8,062 nt of DNA, from NCBI GenBank assembly GCA_011322575.1, contig DRMK01000275.1, positions 1 through 8,062 of the forward strand. The letters run 5' to 3'. The translations under genes and the position numbers were made by a program. The stretch comes from Gammaproteobacteria bacterium. GTDB taxonomy: Bacteria > Pseudomonadota > Gammaproteobacteria > Thiohalospirales > Thiohalospiraceae. Below the pieces are notes generated by a model that made no database searches, was not told the DNA's origin, and worked only from the letters and a program-made list of their open reading frames with translations. Below, piece by piece: positions 6,725-8,062 of this stretch (position 1 is the first letter of the stretch; each line of letters starts with the position of its first letter).

Positions 6725-6845
6725 TTATTTTCTCCGGCACCTGTCATGTTCGGTGGGTAAGGTGTCGTAGAAATTTAGTGGGAAATCAGTTACGAAGCCT
6801 GGCGCCGCCCACTCTAGCAGCGGCCACCGAAGAACGGTTTTCCGC

Positions 6846-6875
6846 TTGACAAAGGATGGGTGCAACAACGATACT
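6846..6875 (+). promoter_or_regulatory. Candidate sigma70 promoter in the interval
   Basis: A perfect TTGACA (6846-6851) is followed after 18 bases by GATACT (6870-6875), which matches four of six -10 positions. A transcript would begin around 6881-6884, next to the 8-base palindrome CTCCGGAG (6885-6892). It points toward the ACP gene about 280 bases away, so it could drive that operon with a long leader, or a separate small RNA. No open frame with a good ribosome-binding site starts directly downstream. Confidence 0.4.
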
Positions 6876-6899
6876 TGTAGCGTGCTCCGGAGTGCCATT

Positions 6900-7016
6900 G
6901 GGGGGGGCGAACGGGGTTCCACCTGGAAGTGGTTTTCGGCGCATGAGAGTTTTTCCCAGAGCCAACAAGGACGCGGCTAGCCATGTTCGCCGCAGTGGCC
7001 GTCAGTGCCACCCCCC
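6900..7016 (+). repeat. Long-range inverted repeat (G8 and C6 tracts)
   Basis: GGGGGGGGC at 6900-6908 can pair with GCCACCCCCC at 7007-7016 to give nine base pairs with a single bulged A, enclosing about 98 bases. Inside, GCGGC (6973-6977) pairs with GCCGC (6989-6993), and TTCC/GGAA around 6918-6929 makes a small hairpin. An alternative hairpin, GTGGC (6995-6999) with GCCAC (7007-7011), competes with the long stem. The seven bases AGTGCCA also occur directly repeated at 6891-6897 and 7004-7010. The arms are seen directly; folding in the cell is inference. Confidence 0.35.
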
Positions 7017-7055
7017 TGTGATTCGCGGTAAACGCAACCAATAAGTACTATCACC

Positions 7056-7083
7056 TTAGTAGTACGAAGTTAGTTAGTATAAA
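7056..7083 (+). promoter_or_regulatory. Weak candidate promoter for the ACP unit
   Basis: Within an AT-rich tract, TATAAA (7078-7083) matches five of six -10 positions. TTAGTA, 16 bases upstream (7056-7061), matches only three of six -35 positions. It lies about 80 bases before the ACP start. The tract also holds the inverted repeat GTACTA (7045-7050) and TAGTAC (7060-7065), which overlaps the -35 region and could be an operator; both are suggestions from position and composition only. Confidence 0.25.
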
Positions 7084-7163
7084 AGAAAATAACGATTGAT
7101 TGTTCATTCCGCCCGGCGTATGTGGGTGGAGGGGCGGCCAAAATAGAACCAGAAGGAGATGTC

Positions 7164-7412
7164 GTGCCAGATATCAAAACGGCTGTCAGAGAGTACATAT
7201 CTGAAAATTTCTTGATGGGACAAAGCGATATCCAGGTGGATGACGATACTTCGTTCCTGGAGATCGGGTTACTGGATTCTACCGGCGTAATAGAGCTGGT
7301 TTCGTATCTGGAGGAGGAGTTTGGGATCCAGGTGGAGGATGACGAGATTTCGCCGGAGAATCTCGACAGTCTGGACTGTATCGCGAGATATGTAGAGAGT
7401 AAAATACAGTAA
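7164..7412 (+). CDS. Acyl carrier protein
   Basis: A small carrier protein that would hold an acyl or aminoacyl group on a phosphopantetheine arm. The product is 82 residues and strongly acidic. The attachment motif is LLDSTGVIELVSYLEEEFGI with the modified serine at residue 39; upstream is NFLMGQSDIQVDDDTSFLEIG and downstream EISPENLDSLDCIARYV, giving the expected four-helix layout. GTG at 7164 is chosen because AAGGAG (7153-7158) lies five bases before it; the frame extends to a GTG at 7122 that has no ribosome-binding site. The LDSTG motif differs from the DSLD motif of the fatty-acid-synthesis AcpP. From memory it resembles stand-alone carriers in exopolysaccharide/exosortase-linked and other specialised clusters. 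It is followed after 20 bases by an NadE-like enzyme gene, probably cotranscribed. Confidence 0.9.
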   Translation: MPDIKTAVREYISENFLMGQSDIQVDDDTSFLEIGLLDSTGVIELVSYLEEEFGIQVEDDEISPENLDSLDCIARYVESKIQ

Positions 7413-7432
7413 CCAACAGGGGGATGTGTCAT

Positions 7433-8062
7433 ATGGGCTCTAGCACCCTAGGTCCTGCGGTGTTCGAGATGGACTACGATCGGGAGATCGAGAAGATCTG
7501 TCGCGGGCTGCTGGAGACCAGCAAGGAGTTCCGCCGCCGTGGTGCCGTAGTGGCCATCTCCGGGGGAATCGACAGCTCCGTTACGGCTGCGCTCTGCGCC
7601 CGAGCATTCGGTACCGACAAGGTGCTGGCGCTGCTTCTCCCAGAACAGGATTCCTCCAGTACCAGCTCCTCCCTGGGGCAGCTGCTGGCAGAGCACCTGG
7701 GGCTCCAGTACCTTACCGTGGATATATCTCCAACCCTGGAGGCGATTGGCTGTTACCGGATGCGTGACGAGGCGATCCGCACCGTATTCCCGGACTACAC
7801 CCCGGAGTGGAAGAGCAAGATCGTGATTTCCGGGGGGGCAGAAGGGGGTTTTCACTACTTTCGCCTGGTAGTCCAGCGGCCGGATGGCGAGCTGATGGAG
7901 AAACGGCTTCCCCACAAGGCCTACCTGCAGATCGTGGCGGCCACGAATTTCAAGCAGCGCGTAAGGAAAACCATCGAGTATTTCCATGCCGATCGGCTCA
8001 ACTACTGTGTCATCGGGACCCCCAATCGCGTAGAGTATGATCAGGGTTTCTTCGTAAAGAAC
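7433..8062 (+). CDS. NAD-synthetase-like ATP-pyrophosphatase, 3'-truncated by window edge
   Basis: This looks like an NadE-family enzyme. Such enzymes activate a carboxylate with ATP (AMP-forming) and convert it to an amide with ammonia; NAD synthetase does this to deamido-NAD. The first 210 residues are visible and the frame is open at the window end. The PP-loop SGGIDSS (43-49) binds ATP pyrophosphate. LLLPEQDSS (67-75) and NFKQRVRKTIEYFHADRLNY...GTPNRVEYDQGFFVKN (172-210) match the NadE core. Residues about 121-168 form an extra segment absent from short ammonia-dependent NadE proteins. No N-terminal nitrilase or glutaminase domain is present, so ammonia would be free or supplied by a partner. 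AGGGGG at 7418-7423 precedes the ATG at 7433. Housekeeping NAD synthesis is possible, but the ACP neighbour suggests a pathway-specific amidating role. Confidence 0.85.
   Translation, partial: MGSSTLGPAVFEMDYDREIEKICRGLLETSKEFRRRGAVVAISGGIDSSVTAALCARAFGTDKVLALLLPEQDSSSTSSSLGQLLAEHLGLQYLTVDISPTLEAIGCYRMRDEAIRTVFPDYTPEWKSKIVISGGAEGGFHYFRLVVQRPDGELMEKRLPHKAYLQIVAATNFKQRVRKTIEYFHADRLNYCVIGTPNRVEYDQGFFVKN

Larger units (their letters stand above)
6483..7163. other. Long interval without a confident gene after rplQ
   Basis: About 680 bases separate rplQ from the ACP gene. No tRNA, rRNA, CRISPR array or recognisable insertion-sequence end was found by eye, and the open frames on both strands lack good starts or ribosome-binding sites. 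Sub-features reported separately are a weak hairpin near 6493, a minus-strand open frame to 6724, a consensus-like promoter at 6846-6875, a G8 tract (6900-6907) with a matching C6 tract (7011-7016), and an AT-rich tract at 7041-7095. The interval marks the break between the universal ribosomal block and an unrelated unit. Confidence 0.7.

Noticed and set aside
6489..6770. Plus-strand open frame of 93 codons after rplQ
   Set aside because: It has a TTG start without a ribosome-binding site, a Ser/Arg-rich translation and no recognisable motif.
6725..7041. Overlapping minus-strand open frames of 60-75 codons, considered as a transposase relic
   Set aside because: No DDE, helix-turn-helix or other transposase motif was visible in any frame, and no terminal inverted repeats or target duplications were found.
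7122..7163. Upstream GTG start for the ACP gene
   Set aside because: There is no ribosome-binding site before 7122, and the added residues (Gly-rich) are outside the family; the GTG at 7164 has a strong AAGGAG.

Overview
The window carries the distal part of the spc ribosomal-protein operon and the whole alpha operon of a GC-rich bacterium. These are followed by about 680 bases without a confident gene, and then by the start of an unrelated two-gene unit. All confident genes are on the + strand. Gene order (rplF-rplR-rpsE-rpmD-rplO-secY-rpmJ-rpsM-rpsK-rpsD-rpoA-rplQ) and protein sequence match Gammaproteobacteria, with SecY and RNA polymerase alpha especially close to E. coli. Ribosomal protein S4 instead has the four-cysteine, zinc-binding N-terminus that E. 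coli lacks. From memory, that form occurs in purple-sulfur/sulfur-oxidising gammaproteobacteria (Chromatiales-like), so I lean to that group without certainty.

Layout. Bases 1-3472 hold rplF (5' end outside the window), rplR, rpsE, rpmD, rplO, secY (GTG start) and rpmJ, closely packed with short gaps. Bases 3473-3575 form a gap with a good sigma70-type promoter and the rpsM leader. Bases 3576-6482 hold rpsM, rpsK, rpsD, rpoA and rplQ. Bases 6483-7163 hold no confident gene. They contain a minus-strand open frame with no start codon, a consensus-like promoter, a G8/C6 pair of tracts able to form a long-range stem, and an AT-rich tract before the next gene. Bases 7164-7412 encode a small acyl carrier protein (ACP). 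Bases 7433-8062 encode the first 210 residues of an NAD-synthetase-like ATP-pyrophosphatase that runs off the window.

The first twelve genes make ribosome components, the protein-export channel and the RNA polymerase alpha subunit. They are probably autoregulated through S4 at the rpsM leader and, in the upstream part, through S8 (rpsH is outside the window). The last two genes do not belong to that set. An ACP 20 bases from an NadE-like amide-forming enzyme suggests the start of a specialised pathway, possibly a surface polysaccharide or an acyl/amide metabolite, rather than routine NAD synthesis. This junction is the part of the window most worth following up.
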